A stretch of DNA of 64,000 nt, taken from NCBI GenBank assembly GCA_900323505.1, contig OOIN01000020.1, positions 649,647 to 713,646 of the forward strand. Reading direction: 5' to 3'. The position numbers and the translations under genes are program-made. Below the pieces are notes generated by a model. It had not been told where the DNA came from, searched no databases, and saw nothing but the letters and a program-made list of their open reading frames with translations. Positions 48,750 through 58,200 of the stretch are shown here, piece by piece; positions within the stretch are counted from its first letter, which is position 1; each line of letters begins with the position of its first letter. The stretch is from Ustilago trichophora (taxonomy: Eukaryota; Basidiomycota; Ustilaginomycetes; Ustilaginales; Ustilaginaceae).

Positions 48750-51700
48750 ATGCCCTGCGCTCCAGCGACCAGTTCAGGCCGCGCTTTTGCTGGTCACTTA
48801 CCAACTACTGCCTTCGTGAGCGTGGCCGGCGCCAAGCCTAGACTGTCCCTCGTCGACACAGGCTCCACACTCTCCATCATCGACGAAGAATTGGCCAACA
48901 AGTGGCATCTCAAACCGCTCAATGGGCCAGGCGTCGAGATAAACGGCATTGGTCACGATCACTCATCCGGGTTTGCCACACTGTCCTTCGGCATCCAAGG
49001 CCGCCGGGACGACAAACCAATCCGGCTGTGCTCGTCAGCCGACTTTCACGTCGTTAGGAATTTCGCCCCTGGACTCTGTCTTGGCCTCGACGTGGTCCAC
49101 TCGTCCGGCATGGTCATAGACGTCCAAGCAGGACGAGCTTGGGTCCAGAACGTCTCTTTCCCCGTCTACGACACGAGAGGAAACCCCCTGACGCCGAAGC
49201 GCATCAACAAAGCCGTGACGACGACCAAAGACACCATCATACCGCCACGTTCCCACGCATGGGTGCCTGTTTGCCACTCCATCAGCAACAACGTGCAGTA
49301 CACGCTCCACAACGCGGCCTGGCTTTCGTCCGACTCCCACGCTTGCCTAGCCCTTCCGACCGCGGTGATCGACCAGCACACCGGCCAAGTGCTCGTTACA
49401 AACTTGGCAGATCAACCTTACACCTTCTCAGCAGGATCTCCCCTTGGAGAGGCAGCGCCATTGGGACCCGACAATCTGTCAACGGGCACAGGCAGTTTCC
49501 TCATGCAAGTCAAGAATAACGACGGAGACTCACCGCACGCAGCGCCTGCCTTCCTCGCACAGAGCTCAGACGACACCTCGGCACAACCTCTTGATTTCAC
49601 CGACGACGACCTTGCTCGCCCACGTCCCCCAAGCTCGGCGACCGCCAAAGTCGATGACACCTTTGAGGTTGGCCTCGACGACACAGGCCAGCCCCACACC
49701 GCCATCGTCGAGGTTCTGCGTCGCCACGTCAACGCCTTCTCCCTAGACGGCAAACCAGGCAGGGTCACGGGCACGGCTATGAACATTCCCCTTCGTGCGG
49801 GCGACACACTCAAGCCAGAGGCCCCACGCAGAGTCAGCCCAGAGAAGAGACAGGTCATCGAGGACACGCTGGATCAGCTGGCAGACTGGGATGTCATAGA
49901 ACCGTCTACCTCCAGCGTCTCCTATCCCGTCCTGCTGGTCAGGCAGGGGCAGAAATGGAGGTTCTGTGTCGACTACCGCGGTCTGAACGCTGCCACTATC
50001 CCAGATCGGTACCCTCTGCCCCGAATTGACGACGTCTTCGAGGCCCTGGCGGGCAACAGGTACTTTTCAGGCCTGGACGCCATACGGGGTTACCATCAGA
50101 TCAACATTGCACCCGAAGACAGATGGAAAACCGCGTTTGTTTGTCATAAGGGCCTCTTCCAATACAAGCACATTCCCTTCGGCCTAACCAATGCGCCCTC
50201 ATTTTTCCAGCGCTTCATGGATCGTCTCTTAGGCAGCATGCGATGGACAGAGGCACTGGTCTACCTAGACGACGTTGTGATCTTCTCACAGACGCTAGAC
50301 CAACACGCTCGGTCATTGGAAAAGCTCCTCTCGGCCGCCACAAGCGTTGGACTAAGGTTCTCTCCGAAGAAGTGCCACTTCGCCATCTCCTCCCTCGACC
50401 TGCTTGGCCGACACGTCTCCACTGATGGCATCTCGGTCCTGCAAGATCGCGTTACAGCTGTAACGGCCATAGCACCTCCGCAGACGCTCCAACAGCTGTA
50501 CCACGTCCTAGGCCTGTTCAACTACTACCGCGACTTCATACCTGGATATGCGATCAAAGCGGCGCCGCTGACAGCACTCCTAAAAGGACATAGGTACAAG
50601 AAGTTCGGCGACAAGTGGTACCTCGTCGACAACAACGACCTGAAGACATCAGCCTCGCAAGTCAAGCTGGCGTGGTCGGCGGAACACGACGAAGCCCTGA
50701 ACTCGCTCAAGGCAGCTCTCACCACACCCCCCACGCTAGCATACCCGGACTATTCGCGACCGTTCTACCTCTACATCGACGCTTCCGGCCAAGCCTTTGC
50801 CGCCGCTCTTCATCAACGACTTCCCCCGCCACGCCTTGTAACAACGCAGTGTCTCACAGCATCTCCACAAGATGACACGCTTGACCGCCAGCGCAAAGAC
50901 CCACTGCTGAAGAATGTCATTGCCACCTTAGAAAAGGGAGAAACAAGAGCAGGTTACGAATTGCAGGACAAAGCCCTAGTCTACGTGGGCCCGAAACGCA
51001 TGATGCGCCAGTTCTGCGTTCCAGCGAGCGAACTCAAAGAACTCTTCGAGAAGCACCACGACAAGGTCCACTTTGGCTTCGCCAAGACACACGAGAGCCT
51101 GCGACAATACCACCACCCTCGACTGGCCGCTCAGCTACAAGCCTATATCGACAACTGCCCTACTTGCCTTAGGACAAAACTGGACCGCCGCACCGGCAAG
51201 TACAGCACGGAGCGTACCGTGGAGGCCTCCTACCCATTTCACACTATCTCTATGGACGTCATCCTAGGACTTCCGGAGTGTGAAGGGTACGACGCTGCAC
51301 TCGTGGTCATGGACCTGTTCTCACGCATGCTCGTTACACGAGCATGCACCTCTCGAGCCACGGCAGCCGACTTGTACAAGATGCTCACAGAGATGGTCCT
51401 CCAACGTGGTTTCACGCCCAAGGTCATCGTTTTGGACTCAGATGCTCGTTTCATCGGACAAGTGGGCAAGAGGTTCGCTGAGTCCATTGGCGCCGAGCTA
51501 CAGCCATCTGCTCCCTACCATCAGCAGGCAAACCCAGTAGAGCGACACATCCAAACGCTCAACAGGGTCCTCCGAGCCCTGGCTCTAGACCACCCCGAGG
51601 ACTGGCCAACCTACCTACCTGCGGCCGAGCTCGCAATCAACCAGACACCGTCTGTGGCCACAGGCGAAGCGCCTTTTGATTTGGTGTACATCACCAAAGT

Positions 51701-52691
51701 CAAGCCGTCCGTGCTCCCCTCCGTCTCTCTGCAGTCACACGATGACAGGCTAGCCGTAGCCAAGGCAAGAATCGAAACGGCGTGGCAAAAGGCCCTCAAC
51801 AGCGCCTCGAAAGACAAGCGAACCTACAATCGTCGTCACAATCCTCTTCCACGCTTAACCGTTGGCGACAAGGTGTTCGTGCGCTTGAAGGACAGACCGA
51901 TGCCGTCGACGGCACGCTTCCCAAAGCTGGACCCGTCAAAGCTAGGCCCCTTCGAAGTATCAGAGATCCTCTCAAAGCATCGCATACGCCCGTCACTGCC
52001 TCCAGACTTAGACACGGATCCCATCTTCGACACTTCCCAGGTTGATCTTGCTCCCTCAGCTTCTGATCCCTTCGGCCGACCCCTGCTCGCCACCCCAGAC
52101 CTCTCCAATGCGTCGTCCGCAGAAGAACCCGAGTTCGAAGTCGAATGCATCGTGGCTGAACGGTGCAGGTATGGTCACCTCCAATATCGCGTTAAGTGGA
52201 AGGACGATCCCAGGCTCACGTGGGAGTTTGCAGACGACTTAGCAGAAGGACATTGCGATGATGCTGTCAACGACTGGAAGTTGCGAGACGTATCCACTCC
52301 ACCTCCAGCTGTCCACCTCCACGATAGCGTGGAGGAAGACCTCGTCGAGCGCCCCATCGCCTTCGTCTCGACCACCACTTCGGTGACAGAGTCCAAGATG
52401 GCGGCCATAGAGTTGGAGATCTCTGGATTGGCATGGGCAATGCATCGATTGCAGCACTATCTAGAAGGTGCTCACAAGATCATCGTAATCACGGATCATG
52501 CACCTCTCCCAGCGGTCCTTAAAGCACCCTCGCACAGCCAACATCACTTCACGCCCCGCATAGAGAAGTTGCGCGCCTACCTAATGCCGTTCCTAGAGCG
52601 TATGGAGTTCAGGTACAAGCCTGGTAAGTTACACGCCAACGTCGACGCTCTCTCTCGCTTGCCACTTGCAAGTTCTTCGACCGCTACATAA
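48750..52691 (+). CDS. Retrotransposon Pol with chromodomain and displaced RNase H segment
   Basis: 1313 residues from the ATG at 48750; the frame is also open upstream to overlap gag. The aspartic protease has VDTGST with Asp36. Reverse transcriptase has FCVDYRGLN and YLDD (505-508). RNase H begins normally with FYLYIDASGQAFAAALHQ (Asp677) but breaks off near 690. Integrase follows, with a zinc-binding HHCC region from His769 and the catalytic triad Asp836, Asp896 and Glu931 (D, D35E). A chromodomain lies near 1128-1182 (FEVECIVAERCRYGHLQYRVKWKDDPRLTWE). The missing RNase H part, ERPIAFVSTTTSVTESKMAAIELE to VITDHAPL and HANVDALSRLP, is found after it (about 1200-1305). The frame is intact throughout. 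Whether this polyprotein is active is unknown. Confidence 0.93.
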   Translation: MPCAPATSSGRAFAGHLPTTAFVSVAGAKPRLSLVDTGSTLSIIDEELANKWHLKPLNGPGVEINGIGHDHSSGFATLSFGIQGRRDDKPIRLCSSADFHVVRNFAPGLCLGLDVVHSSGMVIDVQAGRAWVQNVSFPVYDTRGNPLTPKRINKAVTTTKDTIIPPRSHAWVPVCHSISNNVQYTLHNAAWLSSDSHACLALPTAVIDQHTGQVLVTNLADQPYTFSAGSPLGEAAPLGPDNLSTGTGSFLMQVKNNDGDSPHAAPAFLAQSSDDTSAQPLDFTDDDLARPRPPSSATAKVDDTFEVGLDDTGQPHTAIVEVLRRHVNAFSLDGKPGRVTGTAMNIPLRAGDTLKPEAPRRVSPEKRQVIEDTLDQLADWDVIEPSTSSVSYPVLLVRQGQKWRFCVDYRGLNAATIPDRYPLPRIDDVFEALAGNRYFSGLDAIRGYHQINIAPEDRWKTAFVCHKGLFQYKHIPFGLTNAPSFFQRFMDRLLGSMRWTEALVYLDDVVIFSQTLDQHARSLEKLLSAATSVGLRFSPKKCHFAISSLDLLGRHVSTDGISVLQDRVTAVTAIAPPQTLQQLYHVLGLFNYYRDFIPGYAIKAAPLTALLKGHRYKKFGDKWYLVDNNDLKTSASQVKLAWSAEHDEALNSLKAALTTPPTLAYPDYSRPFYLYIDASGQAFAAALHQRLPPPRLVTTQCLTASPQDDTLDRQRKDPLLKNVIATLEKGETRAGYELQDKALVYVGPKRMMRQFCVPASELKELFEKHHDKVHFGFAKTHESLRQYHHPRLAAQLQAYIDNCPTCLRTKLDRRTGKYSTERTVEASYPFHTISMDVILGLPECEGYDAALVVMDLFSRMLVTRACTSRATAADLYKMLTEMVLQRGFTPKVIVLDSDARFIGQVGKRFAESIGAELQPSAPYHQQANPVERHIQTLNRVLRALALDHPEDWPTYLPAAELAINQTPSVATGEAPFDLVYITKVKPSVLPSVSLQSHDDRLAVAKARIETAWQKALNSASKDKRTYNRRHNPLPRLTVGDKVFVRLKDRPMPSTARFPKLDPSKLGPFEVSEILSKHRIRPSLPPDLDTDPIFDTSQVDLAPSASDPFGRPLLATPDLSNASSAEEPEFEVECIVAERCRYGHLQYRVKWKDDPRLTWEFADDLAEGHCDDAVNDWKLRDVSTPPPAVHLHDSVEEDLVERPIAFVSTTTSVTESKMAAIELEISGLAWAMHRLQHYLEGAHKIIVITDHAPLPAVLKAPSHSQHHFTPRIEKLRAYLMPFLERMEFRYKPGKLHANVDALSRLPLASSSTAT

Positions 52692-52952
52692 TTCCAGCCA
52701 GCGGCTGGCCCGCTCAACCTCTCCGTCTCAGCCTCCGTCGACTCGTCCCATATCGTCTTGGTTCCTCGTCCCGCTTTGCACGTCATCTTGTCTTGTTTCG
52801 CTTTGTATCGCACATTGCCTCGCATCATGTCTCGCCATCATAGAGTTCTCGTCCAGTCTCGACTCTTCTCACGGATCGCAGTAAAAAATCGCCAAGCTTG
52901 TTGTCACTGTCTCATATCACGCCTCCTTTGCCTCCTCCGGGGGGGGGGGGGA
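52692..52952 (+). other. 3' untranslated part of the retrotransposon with polypurine tract
   Basis: A pyrimidine-rich 260 bases from the pol stop to the right LTR start, ending in G13 (52939-52951) directly before ATGTCG. This fits a plus-strand priming polypurine tract. Confidence 0.55.
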
Positions 52953-53025
52953 TGTCGAGATCTCTCACTTGTAGATATTCTCTTCCTGATTCCCCGATTG
53001 CGCGGACTGGTAGGCTTAACTTACT
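52953..53025 (+). repeat. Right LTR start (73-bp direct repeat)
   Basis: Begins TGTCGAGATCTCTCACTTG and is the partner of 46381-46453. After 53025 the sequence no longer follows the left copy. Confidence 0.7.
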
Positions 53026-54586
53026 GCAGAGCGCTTGTGTGCGAGCGCTAGCTTCACTGGAGCGTTTGGCACGCGGCTGCGCACGTGATCTCTCAGTAAG
53101 CCGCATGAGAGTTGTGACTGGAGCGTGCACGCTCAGTCAAATCTCTGCGCGCTCGTCAACACAGCCTGCTTTCTTACCATCATCATCACTCATGCCAATC
53201 GCCTTGCGATTCGGTTTTTTCTTTCTTTCATTCTCATCCTTCGACATTGCTGATCGCAACATACCGCATCAGCACCATCTTATCTTTCGCAGCTCAAGCG
53301 CTGCCGTCACTACGGTCCTACGACCGTTTCTTACCATTTCGACACTTCCGGCATATCTTCCACACCTTCTTCGACTTTCAAATCTTCTCCCACCGTTTTT
53401 CGACCCATTTCCACACTCAACGCGGTCGACAAACCGCATCAGCTGGATCATCTCTCCTCGCAGCTCATGCTGCTCGTCTTCACGGTCTTGCGACCTTCCA
53501 TCCGCCCCTTTTTCGATCGCTATTCACCCCTCCATATGTGTCACACTCATTTCGAACCTTCTCCTTTACTGCACTCCGATTCTTAGCCTTCCCTGGCCTT
53601 GGTACGGCCGCCACACCCTTCGACGTCTTCACCAAACCGTTTCCAGTACGGTTTTGCACTCCACACGGTCTCCTCCCTCGTTTGCTCGCCGTCTTGGCTC
53701 GAGCGCATCCGCCTCGACGTCTCTGCCGCATCTGGCCCTGTTTCCGTCAAGCGCTACATTTTCGACTGCATCGATTGCTCGGCCGAGCTCGGTTGATCCG
53801 TGGCATCCAGCTCCTCCTTAGGCACGACAACACCCACGGCCTCGATCGCCAACAACATCCCGTCCAAGCAGCACATCGACATCCTCGGTTCACAAGCTCA
53901 AGTCACGTCACCCACACGGTCACCGCCACCGCCGACTTGCATCCCATTCCTCTCGTCTACCAGGAGCTTCGATCCGCTTCGACTTCCCCGCCTTCCCTCC
54001 TGGCCCTCAGCGCCCTTGCGCTCGTCTCACGGATCGATCATTCCCCTTGGCTTCGCCAACCCTTGCCAGTTCTTGGCTTCCCCCTGCTGCGCTCGCAGCC
54101 GTCTGTTCCTTGCTTGCCTTGTGAACCCGGCTGGGTATACACTTGTCCGGCAACACAGACCGTCCCACTGATCCAGGACGTAAAAGATCTTCTCAGCGTT
54201 TGCGCGAGAACCATCCTGCTCACGAGCAGCCGTCACTCGTTGCCCAGTCAAGCCTGGCAGTGACCGTCTCATTTCATCCAGGGACGTTAAAGACATCCTC
54301 GTTTAGGTGCACGCCCTGGCGAGGACAGCCCAGGATAGGAGAGCGATTCTCCACCTCAGGCTCAGCAAGGCTCTGACCCTCTCGGCAGAGTGACAACCCC
54401 CCGGTCTGACTACCGGAAGGCCCTTGTAGGGCTGTTGCTGCGGGCGTGCAGCATCTTGGGGGTTCAAGCAGTCCCCTTCTTCCTTTTCTTTCTGACGTGC
54501 TGGCTTGCCGCCGTCACACAATCTCCCTCTGCGATCCTGACCTGACTGGCTTGGCACGCCGTCACGATCTCGCTCTCCAGAGCCTC
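53026..54586. other. Retroelement-derived, CT-rich non-coding DNA
   Basis: About 1.56 kb of pyrimidine-rich sequence between the right LTR start and a second gag-like gene. Two overlapping long frames (52898-53821 and 53247-54263) reflect low stop density in CT-rich DNA and have no domain. It may be the LTR and leader of a second, related element. GC-rich inverted segments around 54390-54470 could fold. Confidence 0.45.
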
Positions 54587-55708
54587 ATGTCGAAGTACAA
54601 GACTTGCCGGCGGTGCAAGTCTTCCCTTCCAACCACCTCCTTCGTGGGCGTTCGCGGTGGCTCAGTGCAGACCTGTTCTGATTGTCGCGCTCAGCTGCGA
54701 CGTGGTTCAACCTTGACCACACCTAACAGCCCTCACTCTTCCAGTGCCCGCCACAACTCGTCGAGGCTCTCATCCCCCTTCTCAACACCCTCGGCCCATT
54801 CAGCGGCTAACCCGGGCGCCGTTGCGTCAGCATCTTCAGTCGCTGCCCTCGAACAACGGGTTGAACAACGTCTCGATCACCTTGGTTCGCAGGTCTCCGA
54901 GCTCCTCAACGCTTTCAGAGCCTCCCGGGTGTCTCCACCCTCTCCCCCTGCACCAGCTTCTTGGCCAGCCTTGCCAACTCCTTTGCAAGCGCCGCCCTAC
55001 CTTTCGCAGGCTCATTCCACAGCAGCAGCGCCGGCACTCCCCTCTGCTGTCCAGCCTGACACAGCCGGTGAGTTGCCTTTCCTCTCCATCTCCCGCTGTT
55101 TTGCTTGGATCCCGGCCGACATCGTAGCACTTGTCGAACGCGACCAACTTCGACCCGAGCAGCTCGTCAAGCTGCGCAACCCGGAATCCCGGGTTTCTCA
55201 AGAGCCGGTCCGTTCCACAAACCTCAACGTGGAAGACGGTCAGCTCCGAGTCTGCGAAGAGTCAGCCGACTCACGCACCTCGACTTTCGTCAAGGCCATC
55301 CCTTCCATAGCCGCCCTTGCACAAGTCTGGCTTGTATACGTGGCCATTCGAGCCCGTCACACCAACAGTTGGGATCTGAACGACGCCCTGCTCTCCCACT
55401 TAGAGCAACTCGTGGAGTTCAACCAACTTTACACGTGGCGCGCAGTCGCAGACTACCACTTGGCCGTCTGCAGACTCCGTTTCGGTACGGGCGCGGTCAC
55501 TGAGTGGTCCCATTACGACCCTCAAATCGCAGGGCGAGTGCTCCTCCCCTTCCAAAAGACAAGCCAACCCTCCTCGTCTTCCAACCGCATCGAGGTTGGC
55601 CCCGGCTCACGCAGCCTTCCATTCTCACACCAGCGCCCCCCTCGCCAACCCCACACTGGCTCAGGTGCAGCCCCAGACCCGTGCCGCAAGTTCAACTCAG
55701 GGTTTTAG
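54587..55708 (+). CDS. Gag-like protein of a truncated second retroelement
   Basis: 373 residues from the ATG at 54587; the frame is open upstream to 54446. A CxxC pair near the start (Cys7, Cys10) and another (Cys30, Cys33) form a likely zinc-binding module (CRRCKSSLPTTSF...TCSDC). A Ser/Pro-rich linker and a coiled coil (ALEQRVEQRLDHLGSQVSELLNAF) follow. A helical domain (FVKAIPSIAALAQVWLVYVAIRARH, FNQLYTWRAVADYHLAVCRLRFG) recalls the gag-like first gene of basidiomycete DIRS-like or gypsy elements. No pol, reverse transcriptase or recombinase follows. The last codons (SGF, stop) lie within an AGGGTTTTAGGGTTA sequence, so the frame probably ends at an old breakpoint, not at a natural terminus. 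Confidence 0.5.
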   Translation: MSKYKTCRRCKSSLPTTSFVGVRGGSVQTCSDCRAQLRRGSTLTTPNSPHSSSARHNSSRLSSPFSTPSAHSAANPGAVASASSVAALEQRVEQRLDHLGSQVSELLNAFRASRVSPPSPPAPASWPALPTPLQAPPYLSQAHSTAAAPALPSAVQPDTAGELPFLSISRCFAWIPADIVALVERDQLRPEQLVKLRNPESRVSQEPVRSTNLNVEDGQLRVCEESADSRTSTFVKAIPSIAALAQVWLVYVAIRARHTNSWDLNDALLSHLEQLVEFNQLYTWRAVADYHLAVCRLRFGTGAVTEWSHYDPQIAGRVLLPFQKTSQPSSSSNRIEVGPGSRSLPFSHQRPPRQPHTGSGAAPDPCRKFNSGF

Positions 55709-55713
55709 GGTTA
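55699..55713 (+). repeat. Interstitial telomere-like sequence
   Basis: AGGGTTTTAGGGTTA, about two and a half TTAGGG units with one extra T. It lies exactly where the gag-like frame stops and the AT-richer subtelomeric sequence begins, in the same orientation as the terminal telomere. Confidence 0.5.
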
Positions 55714-56710
55714 TATGACTGTCTGGTCCTAGGCAAAAAATTATATGCAACTTTCTTGTTCTGGGAACCTCAGTTGGGGTGTTTAGATGTATATTAGTTA
55801 CAAACATCGTTAAAGTTTAACGATTAACGTAACTTTCCGAGCCGTCAAAGTTTTGAGTCGAGATGATGAAACCACTAATCAACTTGGCTGCAGATGGTGT
55901 GAGGGCATGCATTGGGGTCTATAGTGATGGGAATGGACAGGGAAAGAGGTTTATATTTCACAGTTGGTGCTGTACGCCATCATTCAAGGTTTAACCTTGA
56001 CAACCTAGAGCCCAACCTCCTTAACCTCCATAACATAGAGCTCAACCTCCATAACCTAGGCTGTAACGTTGACAACCTTGAGCCCAACCTCCTCAACATA
56101 GGCTTGGACCTTGATAACCTCCATAACATAGAGCTCAATGAGGATGAGGGAAGGATGTGGGAGAAGGAAGGAAGATGCATGTGGTCAGAAGGGAAGACGG
56201 AAAGGATCAAAGGACCAACCTTTATACATTTTGGAATCTGAAAATTTTTGCACAAAGTCAACCTTGAGGGAACTGGCCAGGCACTTTACCAGTGTACTTC
56301 TCCTGCAGAGACACTGATCCAGTGCCCATCCTCTTCCATCTTACCTTGATCCTCCACCTCATCACCACCCTTGCCACCAACCTCACCTGATCCTGCCACC
56401 ATCCTCCTCAGCCTCACCTCCTTACCTCAACCTCACCCAGCCTCACCCCATCTGTCACCATCCTTGCACAGCTGATATCAACTTCACCTCAACCTCTACC
56501 AACCTCACCTGATCTTTGGATCAACCTCACCTCACCCCTGCAACCTTGCTGATGGAATTTTGCAGCCTCAATTATCTCAAAATAACTTGACTGGTTTTTC
56601 TTTTCATCTTTGTTGCAGTTGGTGATCCTTCCTCAACCTCACCTTACCACTCCAACCTAGCCTCATGATCACAACCAACCTCATCCCACCCTAACTTATC
56701 CATTTGATGA
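55714..56710. repeat. Subtelomeric CAACCTC-rich degenerate repeats
   Basis: About 55980-56140 contains imperfect repeats of ACCTCCATAACATAGAGCTCA and CAACCT(T/A)GAGCCC. From 56280 to 56720 the plus strand is dominated by CCTCAACCTCACC-type hexamers, giving strong C/A versus G/T strand asymmetry. A 109-codon frame (55912-56241) with NLxNLEPNLLN repeats is a by-product. No gene was recognised. Confidence 0.55.
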
Positions 56711-57360
56711 GGTTGGAGAGGTTGATCCATCCTCAACAGGGGCTGTTCAAGCTTGGCCACTCTAGGGTAGATCACTCAGGGGTTGAAAATGACAGCTCAA
56801 GCTTGTATGTACAGGGCCTGGAGGAAAAACCCAGTGGGAAAAAGTGCTCCAAGGCAGAGATCAGGAGACTAGGTGGAAGAGTTCACAAGGTTGAGGAGCC
56901 CTTCAAGCTCTGTGTCCAGGAAGAGCAAGGTCTGCCTGAGCTGAGGATCAGAGATGAAGCTGTGGATCTGGCGCAACCTGTCAAAGGCTTGCCACAGGGG
57001 AGGAGGAAGAGACTCTCTACCATCCTCACTTCCCATCCTTACCTGAGGTTGTTCAACCTCTTCAACCTCACCATGCTGTGAAATTCTAGCCCTCTTGTGC
57101 TTGCTACTGCTGACTGAGCTAGGTTCAGTGGATGGAGGGTTGACTTGAACCTCAGAGGTTGGATGGGTCCTAGGTTGGTCCTTGCTGAGAGCTTGGTGAG
57201 GTTGATGAGGTTGCTTCTTCCTTGGAGCTGCTTTGGAACTGGCATCCTTGGAGGTTGTCTTGGCTGAAGAGAAGGGAGGCAGCTCCTGCAAAGGTTCCTT
57301 TACCACTCTACAAGGTCCATACTCTAGCCCTAGGCCGTGGTGCGCCAGCCGCGGGAGAAG
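56711..57360. other. Subtelomeric segment with a possible minus-strand frame
   Basis: The minus-strand frame 56869-57363 (164 codons, no ATG start) encodes a basic stretch (SSSKHKRARISQ) and a plausible helix (LWQAFDRLRQIHSFISDPQLRQTLLFLDTELEGLLNLV). It might be a decayed exon. CAACCTCA repeats overlap it, and I recognise no family. Confidence 0.25.
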
Positions 57361-58200
57361 CACCAGTCCGTCCCGCCAAAATGGCCAACCTGACCGCGCT
57401 CCGTCAGACTGAGGGACGCGTCAAAAAACACTGGTGCAGTGCCGCAACGGAAAATTCTTTTTCCTTGGCTGGGCAGCGGACAGGTGGGTGACGGACGCGT
57501 CAAAATTCAGGGAAATTGCTAGCGTGACAGACACGCTCACCCACACTGCTCTAGTGCCTGACAGACCAATCCAACTTTTTGGCTGAGCGGCCCACTCCTC
57601 CAGCAGACTCACTGAGCTGTCTGTCACTTCACTGACTGGCAGACAGGATGAGTGACGGACATGACTGACTGACTGACAAGCTTGGTGACGTGACAGACGT
57701 GACTGACTGGCAGACGTGATTGAGGAAGTGATTCCTGCTGCAAGCACACACAGCAGTCAGGTGTGTAACGGCAACCAATGTGTACCCATGGACTGCAGCA
57801 GACGGACAAGGCTCAAATGTCAACACTGACGGACAATGTCAAAAAATATGTCTGCCAAAAATCTGATCAGAATGCTGGCCTCAAAATTGAGAGCGCAATG
57901 TGTCCTTGGAGCAAGGAGCGTGACGTGTCTGGGCATGAGTAGACAGATTCTCATTGCACCGCGCACAATTTGACTCTGCGCTGACTGACTGACAGATGCG
58001 TCAAATTTCAGTAATTTCATCTTGGCAGCGTGTACATCCTTCAACAGCACTCTGAACAGTGGCTGGTCCGTCAAGTCATGGCTCCTTTGTCTGGAAGCGT
58101 GTGAAGGACAATGTTGAGACAACAGTCAATGACTCTCACGACTGGAACCAACAAAGCTAACTCAGATGCTCCCAAGTGCGGACCTTTGCTTTGAGTGAGC
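57361..58200. repeat. Subtelomeric TGAC/GACAGAC-rich degenerate repeats
   Basis: Many copies of TGACTGAC, GTGACAGACG and CTGGCAGAC (densest at 57480-57730 and 57980-58010), and TTTGTCTG inverted forms from 58245 to 58390. No coding frame is convincing. Confidence 0.5.

Larger units (their letters stand above)
46381..53025 (+). mobile_element. Ty3/gypsy chromodomain LTR retrotransposon
   Basis: About 6.6 kb is bracketed by two 73-base direct repeats (46381-46453 and 52953-53025; about 69 of 73 identical). Both start TGTCG and read on to GGCGTTAA-like GGCTTAACTTACT. A G13 polypurine-like run (52939-52951) lies just before the right copy. Between them lie gag (47023-48588) and pol (48750-52691) in the order protease, reverse transcriptase, first part of RNase H, integrase, chromodomain, rest of RNase H. 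The two LTR copies diverge after 73 bases, so the right LTR is recombinant, truncated or of another subfamily. The outer boundary is therefore uncertain. Confidence 0.8.

Noticed and set aside
53247..54263. 338-codon plus-strand frame after the right LTR
   Set aside because: It lies in CT-rich retroelement DNA, overlaps another long frame (52898-53821), and is Ser/Pro/Leu/His-rich without domains. Few stops are expected by composition.
54390..54480. Possible tRNA or tRNA-like structure (GGGGGTTCAAGCAGTCCCC)
   Set aside because: The T-arm-like piece has no matching acceptor, D and anticodon arms at tRNA spacing.
55912..56241. 109-codon frame with NLxNLEPNLLN repeats
   Set aside because: The peptide repeats follow directly from the underlying DNA repeats; no sign of a real gene.
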